NCBI GenBank assembly: GCA_018827205.1
Contig: JAHJXZ010000261.1
Coordinates: forward strand, 1-45,058
Reading direction: 5' to 3'
DNA length: 45,058 bases
Source: Gammaproteobacteria bacterium
GTDB lineage: Bacteria > Pseudomonadota > Gammaproteobacteria > Pseudomonadales > Pseudomonadaceae
Below, piece after piece: positions 31,911 through 40,937 of this stretch. A model generated the notes under the pieces. The model saw nothing but the letters and a program-made list of their open reading frames with translations, had not been told where the DNA came from and ran no database searches. Each line of letters starts with the position of its first letter. Positions within the stretch are counted from its first letter, which is position 1. A program made the translations under genes and the position numbers.

Positions 31911-33794
31911 ATGCGACCCGATTTTCAAGGTTCACTGCGCCTGGCTGGCGCATATATCCTGTTCAGCGCCCTGTGGATCTTTGGCAGCGACTACCTGCTG
32001 CACGCACTGGTCAAAGACAGCGAGTTGGTGGCCGAGCTGCAAACAGGCAAAGGCCTATTGTTTATTCTGCTCAGCACTGGGCTGATCTTCCTGCTCAACC
32101 AGCGTGACAGTCTGGCGCAGCGTCAATTACTGGAAGATCTCACCCACAACAGCCGCCTGCTGCAACAGACCCAACGCAACGCCGGGCTCGGCAGCTGGGA
32201 ATACCTTAATGGCTTCCACTGGAGCGAAGAGGCCCTCTGCCTGCTCGGCCGTGATGCTGACAGTCAGCAGTGCAACCTCGAACAGCTGCTCAGCTGGCTG
32301 CACCCTGCCGAACGCTCTGCCGTGCAACGCGCCCTACTGGCCTTGCTGGATGGCCGTAATCCCATGATGGTGAGTGCCCGCCTGCTGCAACCGCAGCCAC
32401 ATCAGGCCACTTGGCTGATGCTGCGTGGTGAGGCCGACGAACAGGGGCGCATCCTCGGCACCGTGCAGAACATCAGCGCGCAGAAACGCGACGAGAGTGC
32501 CCTGCGCGAGAGCGAACAGCGCTTTCGTCAATTATTCGAGCAGACCCCACGAATTGCCGTACAAGGCTATGACCGCGAGCGCCGGGTGATCTACTGGAAT
32601 CAGGCCAGCACCCTGCTCTATGGCTATGCCGTGCATGAAGTGATGGGGCGCCGCCTGGAGGAGCTGATCGTGCCGCTCCCGGTGCGTAGCAAGGTGGCCA
32701 GCGCGATCAACCTGTGGCAGCTCGGTGGCCCGCCAATTCCTGCCGCCGAGGTGCAATTGCAGCGCAAGGACGGCAGTCTGGTGTGGGTCTATTCCAGCCA
32801 CCTGATGTTGCGCAACAGCCTTGATCAAGTGGAGCTGTACTGCGTCGATATCGACCTGACCGAGCAGAAGAAAATGGACAGCGAACTGCAGGTCAGCGAA
32901 AGCCGCTACCGTTCGCTGGTCGAGCACCTCGGTGATGCAGTTTTTATCACCGACGCTGACGACAAACTGAGCTTTCTCAACCCGGCCTGGGAGCAGATCA
33001 GCGGTTACCCGATCCACGAAAGCCTGGGCAGTTCGTTACAGCGCTTTATGCCAGAGCTAAGCCAGACCACGCTGCGTCAACGCCTGGAAGAACTGCGCAG
33101 TAGCAAGCTGGGCAGCCTGCGCCTGGAATGCCAGTTGCTGACCCACAGCGGCCAAGCACGCCGCGTTGAATTGCACCTCAACCTGAGCCTGCCCGAACAC
33201 AGCCTGCACGGCAGCCTGCATGACGTGCATGAGCGCCATCAAACGCAGCATCTGCAACAGGCGCGCAATGCGGTACTCGACGAGTTGCTCGGCCTGCACC
33301 CGCTGCACAGCATTCTCGCCGGCATCACCCGGCGCCTGGAAAGCCTGCAACCGCAGATGCGCGTATCGATCATGCTGCTTGATGAGCAACAGCGCCTGCA
33401 TGTTGGCGCTGCACCAAGCCTGCCGGAGGCGTACTGCCAAGCCATCGAAGGGATTCAAGCGGCACCGGAGGTCGGCTCATGCGGGCATGCCGCTGCCAGT
33501 GGCGAGTTGGTTATTGCCGAGGACCTCAGCCAGCACCCCTATTGGCGCAACTACAAAAGCGTCGCCCTGGCCGCTGGCCTGCACGCATGCTGGTCACTGC
33601 CATTCAAGGATGACAGCGGCCAGGTGCTGGGTACCTTCGGCATCTACTACCCACAGCCCAGTCGGCCGAGTGCAGCCGATATCGCCCTGGTCACCGAATT
33701 CACCCGACTGGCCGGGCTGGCCGTGCAGTTCAGAGCCAACCCCACCACAGCCAAAGTGAGCGAATCAGACCAACGGTACGCCAGCCGTGATTGA
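31911..33794 (+). CDS. Membrane sensor with three PAS and one GAF domain, no output domain
   Basis: The protein has 627 residues. Two N-terminal helices (LAGAYILFSALWIFGSDYLL; KGLLFILLSTGLIFLLNQ) are followed by three PAS domains at about 85-195, 207-325 and 335-450. A GAF domain at about 458-615 includes SCGHAAASGELVIAEDLSQH and HACWSLPFKDDSGQVLGTFG. The protein ends 12 residues after the GAF domain. This architecture normally leads into GGDEF/EAL or a histidine kinase; none follows in any frame before the next gene. It is either a truncated sensor or one that acts through a partner. The N-terminus and ATG look normal, with AAGGG before it. Confidence 0.88.
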   Translation: MRPDFQGSLRLAGAYILFSALWIFGSDYLLHALVKDSELVAELQTGKGLLFILLSTGLIFLLNQRDSLAQRQLLEDLTHNSRLLQQTQRNAGLGSWEYLNGFHWSEEALCLLGRDADSQQCNLEQLLSWLHPAERSAVQRALLALLDGRNPMMVSARLLQPQPHQATWLMLRGEADEQGRILGTVQNISAQKRDESALRESEQRFRQLFEQTPRIAVQGYDRERRVIYWNQASTLLYGYAVHEVMGRRLEELIVPLPVRSKVASAINLWQLGGPPIPAAEVQLQRKDGSLVWVYSSHLMLRNSLDQVELYCVDIDLTEQKKMDSELQVSESRYRSLVEHLGDAVFITDADDKLSFLNPAWEQISGYPIHESLGSSLQRFMPELSQTTLRQRLEELRSSKLGSLRLECQLLTHSGQARRVELHLNLSLPEHSLHGSLHDVHERHQTQHLQQARNAVLDELLGLHPLHSILAGITRRLESLQPQMRVSIMLLDEQQRLHVGAAPSLPEAYCQAIEGIQAAPEVGSCGHAAASGELVIAEDLSQHPYWRNYKSVALAAGLHACWSLPFKDDSGQVLGTFGIYYPQPSRPSAADIALVTEFTRLAGLAVQFRANPTTAKVSESDQRYASRD

Positions 33795-33863
33795 TTTGTT
33801 ACAGGTCAATGAAAGTTCACATTGAGCGACTAGACTGGCCTTTCTTGCATAGGAGGCTCTTCG

Positions 33864-34043
33864 ATGAACGTATTGATCCAACCGGTAAAAACAGCCGCTG
33901 GCTCAGGCTGGAAAGTAAGCTTTGGCAAGCAGGGTGTCACCTTTCGCAGTGAAAGCGAGGCCCGTCAGTTCGTCAGCACCCTGCAAGCGCGTCTGAGCGC
34001 ACCGCATATGCTGCCCACCCTGCAGCAACGTGCCGCCAGCTAG
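33864..34043 (+). CDS. Small protein, 59 residues, unknown function
   Basis: The protein starts MNVLIQPVKTAAGSGWKVSF and ends in TLQQRAAS. A perfect AGGAGG lies 7 bases before the ATG, and base use is coding-like. It has no signal peptide or membrane segment. The N-terminal half looks like a small beta hairpin (WKVSFGKQGVTFRSESEA) and the C-terminal half like a helix (ARQFVSTLQARL). It resembles DUF2188-like small domains only loosely. It lies between the sensor gene and the convergent drug-exporter gene, whose stop codon is 3 bases away. Confidence 0.75.
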   Translation: MNVLIQPVKTAAGSGWKVSFGKQGVTFRSESEARQFVSTLQARLSAPHMLPTLQQRAAS

Positions 34044-34046
34044 GCC

Positions 34047-35231
34047 CTATGCGCGGATCGCGCCGCGCTCTACCCAACGGGTAAACAGAGAAAAGCTCAC
34101 AGCCAATACCCCGCAACCGAAGATCACCACGGCAATCGGCCAGGCACTGCCGTCATGCAGCACGCCAACCATCGCAGCGGCACTCGCGGCGATAACGAAC
34201 TGCACGCTGCCAAGCAACGCCGAGGCGCTGCCGGCATGGCTGCCCTGCCCGGCCATGGCGCAGGCCGAGGCGTTCGGCAGCAGAATACCCAAGCTGGCAA
34301 TGCAGCCGAACAATGGAATCAGTAGCGGCCACAAGGCTTGCGGCTTGGCCAGCGCCACCAGCAACAGGGCCAGACCACAGGCCAGGTAGAACCATACGGT
34401 CTTACCCAGCCAGTACGCCGGCCCGTGCCGCGCCACCAGCCAGGCATTCAGCTGCGCCACCAGAATAAAGCCCAGGGCATTGCTACCGAACAGCCAGCCG
34501 TAATGCTCGGCGGGGATGCCATACAGCTCGATAAATACGAAGGGTGAACCGGCGATATAGGCAAACATCCCGGCAATCGCACAACCACCGGTCAGTGCAT
34601 AACCAAGAAACGCCAAGTCAGTGAACAACCGCTTGTACTCCCCTAGCGCTCCGCGCAAAGGCGCAGGCGGCGAGTCTTTCGCCAGGGTTTCCGGCAGCCA
34701 CAGGGCCACCGCCAGCAGGCAGATAAGGCTGAACAGCGTCAGGCAGATAAAGATCGACGGCCAGCCCAACGTGCTCAGCAGTAACCCACCACCCAGCGGC
34801 GCGAGAATCGGCGCCAGGCCCATCACCAGCATCAACTGGGAAAACACCTTGGCCGAGCTGATCGGGTCACACAGGTCACGTACCACCGCCCGTGACACCA
34901 CCATCCCGGCGCAGCCACCCAAGGCCTGCACAAAGCGCGCGGTAATCAGCCATTCCAGGCTCGGCGCCAGGGCACAAGCCAGCGAGGCCAGACTGAACAG
35001 CATGACCCCAACCAGCAGCGGTTTGCGCCGGCCAAAACGGTCAGCCAGCGGGCCGTACGCCAGCTGACCGATAGCCAGGCCAGCAAAGTAGGCAGCCAAC
35101 GACAGCTGCACATGCTCGACATCGGTGGAAAACGCGCGCGCCAGGGTTGGGAAGCTCGGCAGGTAAAAATCAATAGCCAGCGGGCCGAAGGCGCTGAGCG
35201 CACCGAGAATCAGCAGAAGACGTAACGGCAT
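34047..35231 (-). CDS. Bcr/CflA family multidrug efflux transporter (MFS)
   Basis: The 394-residue inner-membrane protein has 12 predicted helices. Helix 1, LGALSAFGPLAIDFYLPSFP, carries the acidic residue and Pro typical of Bcr/CflA. The cytoplasmic loop 2-3 motif is GPLADRFGRRKPLLVG. The motif RFVQALGGCAGMVVSRAVVR at helix 4-5 is the drug-proton antiporter motif. It should export chloramphenicol/bicyclomycin-like compounds, although the actual substrate is unknown. It stands alone on the minus strand, with the RND operon next upstream across a repeat. Confidence 0.9.
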   Translation of the reverse strand: MPLRLLLILGALSAFGPLAIDFYLPSFPTLARAFSTDVEHVQLSLAAYFAGLAIGQLAYGPLADRFGRRKPLLVGVMLFSLASLACALAPSLEWLITARFVQALGGCAGMVVSRAVVRDLCDPISSAKVFSQLMLVMGLAPILAPLGGGLLLSTLGWPSIFICLTLFSLICLLAVALWLPETLAKDSPPAPLRGALGEYKRLFTDLAFLGYALTGGCAIAGMFAYIAGSPFVFIELYGIPAEHYGWLFGSNALGFILVAQLNAWLVARHGPAYWLGKTVWFYLACGLALLLVALAKPQALWPLLIPLFGCIASLGILLPNASACAMAGQGSHAGSASALLGSVQFVIAASAAAMVGVLHDGSAWPIAVVIFGCGVLAVSFSLFTRWVERGAIRA

Positions 35232-35313
35232 GGATATCCCGAAAAGTAAGGGCCGCTATAACCGCAGCCAGCCCACAAGGTCTGAGGCGAAATAAATACT
35301 GGAAAACATAAAG

Positions 35314-35355
35314 GCGTAGGTTGGCTTGCGCTGCACGCTGCAAGTCAACCTACGC
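35314..35355. repeat. 16-bp inverted repeat after the RND operon
   Basis: GCGTAGGTTGGCTTGC and GCAAGTCAACCTACGC pair with one mismatch around 10 bases. It lies between the RND stop codon and the drug-exporter start and may act as a terminator on the minus strand (CTTTATGTTTT follows). It looks related to other Pseudomonas GTAGGTTGG repeats. Confidence 0.65.
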
Positions 35356-35375
35356 CCCGGGCTAGTACCGTGGAA

Positions 35376-38300
35376 TCAAGCCGACGTATCGGCCTTTTTC
35401 CTGCCTTTGCCGATTTTCTCTGCCAGCGATTCCACCAGCAGGTAGAACATCGGGATCAGGAAGATCGCCAGGAAGGTTGCCGCCATCATCCCGCCGATTA
35501 CCCCGGTGCCAATCGAGTGACGACTGGCCGAGCCTGCGCCCGTGCTGATCGCCAGCGGCACAACACCGAGAATAAAGGCCAGCGAGGTCATGATGATCGG
35601 CCGGAAACGCAGACGCGAAGCCTCCAGCGCCGACTCGAAAATGCCCATGCCCTGGTGCCGATTGAGCACTGCGAACTCGACAATGAGAATGGCGTTCTTC
35701 GCCGCCAGACCGATCAGAGTGACCAGTCCGACCTGGAAGTACAGGTCGTTCTCAATGCCGCGCAACCACACCGCGAGAATCGCCCCGAACACTGCGAACG
35801 GCACCGCAGTGACCACTGCCAGCGGCAGAGTCCAGCGCTCGTACTGCGCGGCAAGAATCAGGAACACCATGATCAGGCCGAAGATAAAGGCACTGCTGCC
35901 CGAACCTTGCGAGGCCACTTCCTGGAAGGCCGAGCCGGTCCAGCCGATGCTGTAATCGCTACCGAGTACCTCATCCGCCACCTCCTGAATTACGCTCAGG
36001 GCCTGCCCTGAGCTGTAGCCAGGTGCCGGCCCGCCGAGGATCTTCGCTGCCGGATAGACGTTGAAGCGTGCGTAGGTATCCGGGCCGAGAATCCGCTCAA
36101 CCTTGACCAGACTGGCCAGCGACACCAGCTCGCCGCTGCCCGCACGCACATAGACCTGGGACAGGTCTTCAGGCTTGCTGCGGAACTCCGCTTCGGCCTG
36201 CAGGCTGACCTGGAAGGTGCGCCCATACAGGCTGAAATCGTTGACGTAGTAGCTACCGAACGTGGCCTGCATCGCGGTGAATACATCATTCACCGCCACA
36301 CCCAGAGCACGCGCTTTGGTGCGGTCCAGGTCGATAAAGTACTGCGGCACGTTGGCACTGAAGGTGCTCTGCACCCCAGCCAGCTCAGGGCGTTTCGCCG
36401 CCGCTGCGAGGAAGGCCTGCACCTTGGCCGCCAGCTCCGCGGTGGTGCCGCCGCTGCGGTCCTGAATAAAGCCTTCGAAACCGCCGGTGGTGCTCATACC
36501 GGTTATCGGTGGCGGGTTGAAGCTGAGTACCACGCCATCCTTCTGCGCGGCGCCCATGCCCATAAACTCACCGGTCAGGTTGCGCGCATCCAGCTCGGGC
36601 GTGGTGCGTTCGCTCCAGTCTTTCAGCGGCACGAAGGACACCCCGGCGTTGCTGCGGGTGCCAAAGGTGAGTACGTCGAAGCCGGCAAAGGTCACTACAT
36701 CCTGGACCGCCGGATGCTTCATCAACTGCTGGGTCACGTCACCGGTCAGTTTCTCGGTGCGGGTCAGCGAGGCAGCAGGCGGCAGGAAGTAGGCGTTGAT
36801 CACATAGCCCTGGTCTTCATTGGGCACCAGGGAGCTGGGCACCCGGTTGAACAGCAGCACCATCACCGCAATCATCGCGCCGAACAGCAACAGGCCCACA
36901 GCCGAACGCTTGAGGAAAAAGCGTACGCCAGCGGTATAGCCGTTGGTCAGCTTGTCAAAGACGCGGTTAAAAGCGCGGAACGGCGCAGCCGGCTCATGGT
37001 GCCCAGGCTTGAGCAGCAAGGCACAGAGGGCCGGGCTGAGGGTCAGGGCGACAATGCCGGAGATCACCACCGACACGGCAATGGTGATAGCAAACTGTTT
37101 ATACATCTCCCCGGCCAGGCCGCCGAGGAAGCCCACCGGCACGAACACCGCACAGAGCACCAGGACGATGGCAATGATTGGCCCGGTTACCTCTTCCATG
37201 GCCTTGATGGTTGCCTCACGCGGCCCGATCTTATCGGTGGCCATCACCCGCTCGACGTTTTCGATCACCACAATGGCGTCGTCCACCACGATACCAATGG
37301 CCAGCACCATGCCGAACAGAGTCAGCAGGTTGATCGAGAAACCGAGCATGTACATACCGGCGAAAGTGCCGACCAGCGAGACTGGAATCGCCAACACTGG
37401 GATCAGCGTGGCGCGCCAGTTCTGCAGGAAGATAAACACCACCAGTACTACTAGGATCAAGGCCTCGAAGAAGGTGTGAATCACCTCCTCAATCGACACC
37501 CGAACGAACTTGGTGGTGTCGTATGGCACCTTGTAGGTCATGCCGCTGGGGAAGTTCTTTGATAGACGCTCCAGGGTTTTGCTCACCGCTTCGGCGGTAT
37601 CCAGGGCATTCGCGCCTGGCTGCAGGTATACGCCAAAGGCAGCGTTCTGCTGACCGTTGAGCGAGGTCATCAGCGAATAGTCCTGTGCGCCCAGCTCGAT
37701 CCGTGCGACATCCTTGAGCAGCAGACTGGCGCCGGTGTCGTCGGTGCGCAGAATGACGTTTTCAAACTCTTTCGGGTCGGTGAAGCGACCCTGGGTGGTC
37801 ACCGTGTAGGTGAAATCCTGCTCCTGCTTGAGCGGCTGCTGGCCGAAGCTGCCGGCAGCAAACTGCGAGTTCTGCTCACGGATTGAATTGACCACATCGG
37901 TCGGCGTCAGGTTGTACTGCGCCAGCTTGTCCGGGCGCAGCCAGATGCGCATGGAATAGTCTTTCGAGCCGAACTGGCTGACATCGCCCACGCCCGGCAG
38001 GCGCTTGAGTTCGTCGATGACATTGATCAGCGCGTAGTTGCTGATATAAACCGGGTCGCGCGAGCCATCCGGCGAGTACAGGGTGACCACCTGAAGGATG
38101 TCCGAGGACTTCTTCTGCACCTTGACGCCCTGTCGACGGACTTCTTCCGGCAGTTTGGCCAGGGCAGCCTGCACGCGGTTGTTAACGTCGATGGTGGCCT
38201 GATCAGGATCGCGGCCCACCTCGAAGTACACCGACAGGCTCATGGCGTTGCCGCCGGAGTTGGACTGCTGGTAGATCATTCCCTCGACGCCGTTAATCGA

Positions 38301-38504
38301 CTGCTCCAGCGGCGCGGCCACTGTTTCGGCAATCACCTGGGCGCTGGCACCGGCATAGCTGGCGCTGACCGACACCTGCGGCGGAAGGATCTGTGGGTAC
38401 TGAGCGATCGGCAACGAGCGCATGGCCATGAGGCCTGCGAGCACGATGATGATCGAGATGACCGCCGAAAATACCGGGCGGTCGATAAAGAAGCGTGAGA
38501 TCAC
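35376..38504 (-). CDS. RND multidrug efflux transporter permease (HAE1 family)
   Basis: The 1042-residue inner-membrane proton/drug antiporter has 12 helices and two large periplasmic loops. Helix 4 carries the paired Asp of the proton relay ([20 protein letters not shown], near residue 408). The N-terminus [20 protein letters not shown] and the C-terminal [20 protein letters not shown] core are typical. Several stretches look closer to MexF/MexQ than to MexB, but no single named pump is claimed. The start is GTG, preceded by AAGGAGCG. It is 12 bases after the adaptor gene. No outer-membrane factor follows, so it must borrow one. Confidence 0.92.
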   Translation of the reverse strand: MISRFFIDRPVFSAVISIIIVLAGLMAMRSLPIAQYPQILPPQVSVSASYAGASAQVIAETVAAPLEQSINGVEGMIYQQSNSGGNAMSLSVYFEVGRDPDQATIDVNNRVQAALAKLPEEVRRQGVKVQKKSSDILQVVTLYSPDGSRDPVYISNYALINVIDELKRLPGVGDVSQFGSKDYSMRIWLRPDKLAQYNLTPTDVVNSIREQNSQFAAGSFGQQPLKQEQDFTYTVTTQGRFTDPKEFENVILRTDDTGASLLLKDVARIELGAQDYSLMTSLNGQQNAAFGVYLQPGANALDTAEAVSKTLERLSKNFPSGMTYKVPYDTTKFVRVSIEEVIHTFFEALILVVLVVFIFLQNWRATLIPVLAIPVSLVGTFAGMYMLGFSINLLTLFGMVLAIGIVVDDAIVVIENVERVMATDKIGPREATIKAMEEVTGPIIAIVLVLCAVFVPVGFLGGLAGEMYKQFAITIAVSVVISGIVALTLSPALCALLLKPGHHEPAAPFRAFNRVFDKLTNGYTAGVRFFLKRSAVGLLLFGAMIAVMVLLFNRVPSSLVPNEDQGYVINAYFLPPAASLTRTEKLTGDVTQQLMKHPAVQDVVTFAGFDVLTFGTRSNAGVSFVPLKDWSERTTPELDARNLTGEFMGMGAAQKDGVVLSFNPPPITGMSTTGGFEGFIQDRSGGTTAELAAKVQAFLAAAAKRPELAGVQSTFSANVPQYFIDLDRTKARALGVAVNDVFTAMQATFGSYYVNDFSLYGRTFQVSLQAEAEFRSKPEDLSQVYVRAGSGELVSLASLVKVERILGPDTYARFNVYPAAKILGGPAPGYSSGQALSVIQEVADEVLGSDYSIGWTGSAFQEVASQGSGSSAFIFGLIMVFLILAAQYERWTLPLAVVTAVPFAVFGAILAVWLRGIENDLYFQVGLVTLIGLAAKNAILIVEFAVLNRHQGMGIFESALEASRLRFRPIIMTSLAFILGVVPLAISTGAGSASRHSIGTGVIGGMMAATFLAIFLIPMFYLLVESLAEKIGKGRKKADTSA

Positions 38505-38516
38505 CGGGAACGCTCC

Positions 38517-39656
38517 TTAAGATTGACTGGCGGCTGGGGCGGCAACTTTTACCGGGGTGTCGGGGCGCACCTTCGGCAGGCCCTCGACGATCACCCGATC
38601 ACCGGCGCTGATGCCGGAAACAATCACCCAGCGGCCTTTGGCCGTATGCCCGGTAATGACCTGACGCATACGCGCCACGCCGCCTTCATCAACCACGTAA
38701 ACAAAGGTGCCGCCAGGGCCCTGGGCAATCGCTCGCTCAGGCAGAGTCATGGCGTTGGGAATACTCAGGCCCTTGACCTGCACGCGAACGAACTGACCCG
38801 GCAATAGCGTCTGCTCTGGGTTAGGCACCACCGCGCGCGCGCTGACGGTGCCGGTGCCGCGATCAATCAAGCTGTCGGTAAAGTCCACCTTGCCTTCCAG
38901 CGGATAGACGCTGCCGTCACCGAGGGTGATCTGCACGCCCATCTTGCCGTCTTCCGGCAGCACCAGGCTGCCGTTCTGCAGGCCGCTGCGCACACTCTCT
39001 ACATCGGAATCCGGGGCGGCGAAGTTGACGTAGATCGGATCCAACTGAGTAATGTTACTCAGCAGGCTGGCACTTGGATCGCCGGCCACCATCAGGCTGC
39101 CTTCGGAGACAGTTTCCTTACTGGTGATGCCGGAAATCGGCGCTTTTACCGTGGTGTAGTCGAGGTCGATCTGCTTGGACTGCACTTCGGCCTCGGCGGC
39201 CTGGATATTCGCCTTGCTCTGCTCGAAATTGGAGACGGCATTGTCCAGCTCGCTTTCACTGGCAAAGCCCTTTTTCTGCAACTCGCGGATACGCTTGAGA
39301 TCACGCTCAGTTTGACGGTAGCGCGCCTGTTCCTGCGCCAAAGCACCCTTGGCACGGCTCAGTGCGGCCTGATAGGTGCGCGGATCGATGCGAAACATTA
39401 CCTGGCCTTTCTTGACCTGGCTGCCTTCCAGATAGGTGCGCTCCTGCAGAATGCCACTGACCTGGGCCCGCACCTGCACTTCACGGAAACCGGCAGTGCG
39501 CGCGGAGTATTCAAGCTCCAGCGGCAGCGCCTCGGCCTTGACGGTTTCGACCACCACCTCGGGCGCTGGCGGAGCATCGGCGGCAAACAGCGGAGCGGCC
39601 AAAAAAGCCAACAGCAAGGAGCCGGCAGTAACCGGCAAGCGACGAGGAAAAAGCAT
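38517..39656 (-). CDS. RND efflux periplasmic adaptor (membrane fusion protein)
   Basis: The 379-residue protein has a signal peptide at about 1-26 ending LFA; no lipobox Cys is present. A lipoyl/barrel-sandwich hybrid domain lies at about 65-210 (VRAQVSGILQERTYLEGSQV, then KAPISGITSKETVSEGSLM). Its coiled-coil hairpin is at about 100-165. A beta-barrel and membrane-proximal domain follow (LPGQFVRVQVKG). The ATG at MLFPRR with GGAG upstream is preferred to a GTG-region extension that would run into the operator. It joins the RND permease to an outer-membrane channel not encoded here. Confidence 0.92.
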   Translation of the reverse strand: MLFPRRLPVTAGSLLLAFLAAPLFAADAPPAPEVVVETVKAEALPLELEYSARTAGFREVQVRAQVSGILQERTYLEGSQVKKGQVMFRIDPRTYQAALSRAKGALAQEQARYRQTERDLKRIRELQKKGFASESELDNAVSNFEQSKANIQAAEAEVQSKQIDLDYTTVKAPISGITSKETVSEGSLMVAGDPSASLLSNITQLDPIYVNFAAPDSDVESVRSGLQNGSLVLPEDGKMGVQITLGDGSVYPLEGKVDFTDSLIDRGTGTVSARAVVPNPEQTLLPGQFVRVQVKGLSIPNAMTLPERAIAQGPGGTFVYVVDEGGVARMRQVITGHTAKGRWVIVSGISAGDRVIVEGLPKVRPDTPVKVAAPAASQS

Positions 39657-39708
39657 GGGTGTCTCCGAAAAAACGCAAGGCGCGACGTTTGAGACCGGCA
39701 ATGCTAGA

Positions 39709-39732
39709 TACATACACAAGTGTTTGTAAATA
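39709..39732. promoter_or_regulatory. TtgR/AcrR-like operator between pump and repressor genes
   Basis: On the minus strand it reads TATTTACAAACA, CTTGTG, TATGTA. This closely resembles the known P. putida TtgR operator (TATTTACAAACA ... ATGTA, same spacing). It lies 53 bases before the adaptor start and 62 before the TetR start, so a bound repressor could control both. Confidence 0.65.
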
Positions 39733-39794
39733 GAACATTACCCTTAACTTCATTACACTTTGTGCTCAGCCTAGCCAGAAATACGCCTGTTGCC

Positions 39795-40439
39795 ATGCGC
39801 CGAACCAAACAAGACGCCGAGAGAACCCGCTGCGCCATCCTAGAGGCCGCCGAAGCGCTGTTTCTGGAAAAAGGCGTGGCGCACACTAGCCTTGAGCACA
39901 TCGCCCGGCATGCAGGGGTGACGCGCGGCGCGGTGTATTGGCACTTTGCCAACAAGGCTGACCTGTTCAATGCCATGCTCAATCAGGTACGCCTGCCGCC
40001 GGAACAGCTGGCCGAACGCATGCGTGGCTGCCCCGAACACGATCCACTGCAGACCTTGCGTGAGCTGTGTATTGAAGCCATCGAGAACCTGGCCCGCGAG
40101 CCGCAGAAGAAGCGCATCTTCACCATTCTGCTGCGCAAGTGTGAGTTCACCGAAGAACTGCGCGAGGCCGAAGAGCGCCAAGAAGCCTTTATCAACCTGT
40201 TTATCGCGCTCTGCGAGCAGCAATTCAACACGCCGTCAGTGCGCCTGCGCCTGCATGCCGGGCTTACGCCGCGCCTGGCTGCGCGCACCGTACATGCGCT
40301 GCTGATCGGTCTGTTCTACGACTGGTCGCGCGACCCCAATCTGTTCGACCCGCTCAGCGATACCGCACCGATGATCGACGCCTGCTTTCGCGGGCTGATC
40401 CGCGACTGGCCAAACCCGGCAGTGCTTACGCCAGGCTAA
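39795..40439 (+). CDS. TetR-family repressor of RND efflux (TtgR/AcrR-like)
   Basis: The 214-residue protein has an N-terminal helix-turn-helix at about 10-60 (ILEAAEALFLEKG, TSLEHIARHAGVTRGAVYWH, FANKADLF). The C-terminal domain (TetR_C_2 / AcrR type) includes KKRIFTILLRKCEFTEELRE and EAEERQ. The ATG at MRRTKQDAERTR is preferred over a GTG 25 codons upstream, since homologues begin this way and the GTG would lie inside the operator. It is divergent from the adaptor gene. Its end overlaps the end of copZ by 14 bases on the other strand. Confidence 0.9.
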   Translation: MRRTKQDAERTRCAILEAAEALFLEKGVAHTSLEHIARHAGVTRGAVYWHFANKADLFNAMLNQVRLPPEQLAERMRGCPEHDPLQTLRELCIEAIENLAREPQKKRIFTILLRKCEFTEELREAEERQEAFINLFIALCEQQFNTPSVRLRLHAGLTPRLAARTVHALLIGLFYDWSRDPNLFDPLSDTAPMIDACFRGLIRDWPNPAVLTPG

Positions 40440-40638
40440 CGCCGTAGCCCTGCTCGACGATGGCGACCATCAGCTGATCAACCGCAACGCTGCTGCTCAC
40501 CCGCACTTCACCGCCGGGAAACTTCACTTTCACATCAGCCGCCGGGTCGCAGGCCAACAGCGCCTCGGTGATGGTCTTGACGCAATGCTGGCAGGTCATG
40601 CCATCAACCCGGAATGCGTGAACCTGAGATACCTGCAT
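40426..40638 (-). CDS. copZ: Copper chaperone CopZ (heavy-metal-associated domain)
   Basis: The 70-residue cytoplasmic protein is a single HMA ferredoxin-like domain. The copper-binding motif is GMTCQHCVKTI at residues 13-23. A perfect AGGAGG lies before the ATG at MQVSQVHAF. An in-frame extension to 40893 is rejected because it would read through the repeat region and a CueR box. It should hand Cu(I) to CopA, encoded divergently. Its promoter has a CueR-type site (40693-40711). Confidence 0.92.
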   Translation of the reverse strand: MQVSQVHAFRVDGMTCQHCVKTITEALLACDPAADVKVKFPGGEVRVSSSVAVDQLMVAIVEQGYGVSLA

Positions 40639-40692
40639 AAACAACCTCCTGAATAAATAAGCCGCCATGGTAAACGGATAGCTGAGTGTTGG

Positions 40693-40711
40693 CTTTGCCA
40701 TAAGGGTAAGG
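40693..40711 (-). promoter_or_regulatory. CueR-type operator/promoter for copZ
   Basis: On the minus strand CCTTACCCTTATGGCAAAG is a 19-base near-dyad of the MerR copper class. The overlapping -35 TTGACC is at 40710-40715. The box is 55 bases before the copZ ATG. The long spacer is what CueR-type activators need. Confidence 0.75.
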
Positions 40712-40729
40712 TCAAGGGATAAAAAACCG

Positions 40730-40870
40730 CCGGGAGTTATTCTCAACGCCGCGCAGCGACGACCCGCAGGGTGACGGCCAAGGGTGCAACGCCATAAAAA
40801 ATCGCAGGGAGCGTTTTTTAACGTCGCGCAGCGACGGCCCGCAGGGTGGCTGCCATGGATGGCAGCCATA
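40730..40870. repeat. Tandem copies of a dispersed repeat between two CueR promoters
   Basis: Two copies of a unit of about 65 bases share GGGAG..., CGCGCAGCGACG and CCCGCAGGGTG. The first starts near 40733 and the second near 40807. The second ends in the palindrome TGGCTGCCATGGATGGCAGC plus CA (40847-40868), related to 7570-7593. The first copy has lost that palindrome. Confidence 0.65.
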
Positions 40871-40879
40871 AAACAACGC

Positions 40880-40907
40880 TTGACCTTACCCACATGGCAA
40901 GGTTGAT
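40880..40907 (+). promoter_or_regulatory. CueR-type operator/promoter for copA
   Basis: TTGACC (-35) at 40880 overlaps the dyad CCTTACCCACATGGCAAGG (40884-40902). The site is nearly identical to CueR boxes before copA in other proteobacteria. It is 35 bases before the copA ATG. Confidence 0.8.
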
Positions 40908-40937
40908 CCTGTGCTGGAACTCAATGGAGGACTACTC

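Noticed and set aside
40730-40870. Possible CRISPR-like array from tandem units
   Set aside because: There are only two imperfect copies of about 65-75 bases with no spacer structure and no cas genes nearby.
40639-40893. N-terminal extension of copZ containing two HPAGRRCA-like repeats
   Set aside because: The repeats are the translated tandem DNA repeat between copZ and copA. The extension crosses a CueR box, and a perfect ribosome-binding site marks the shorter start.
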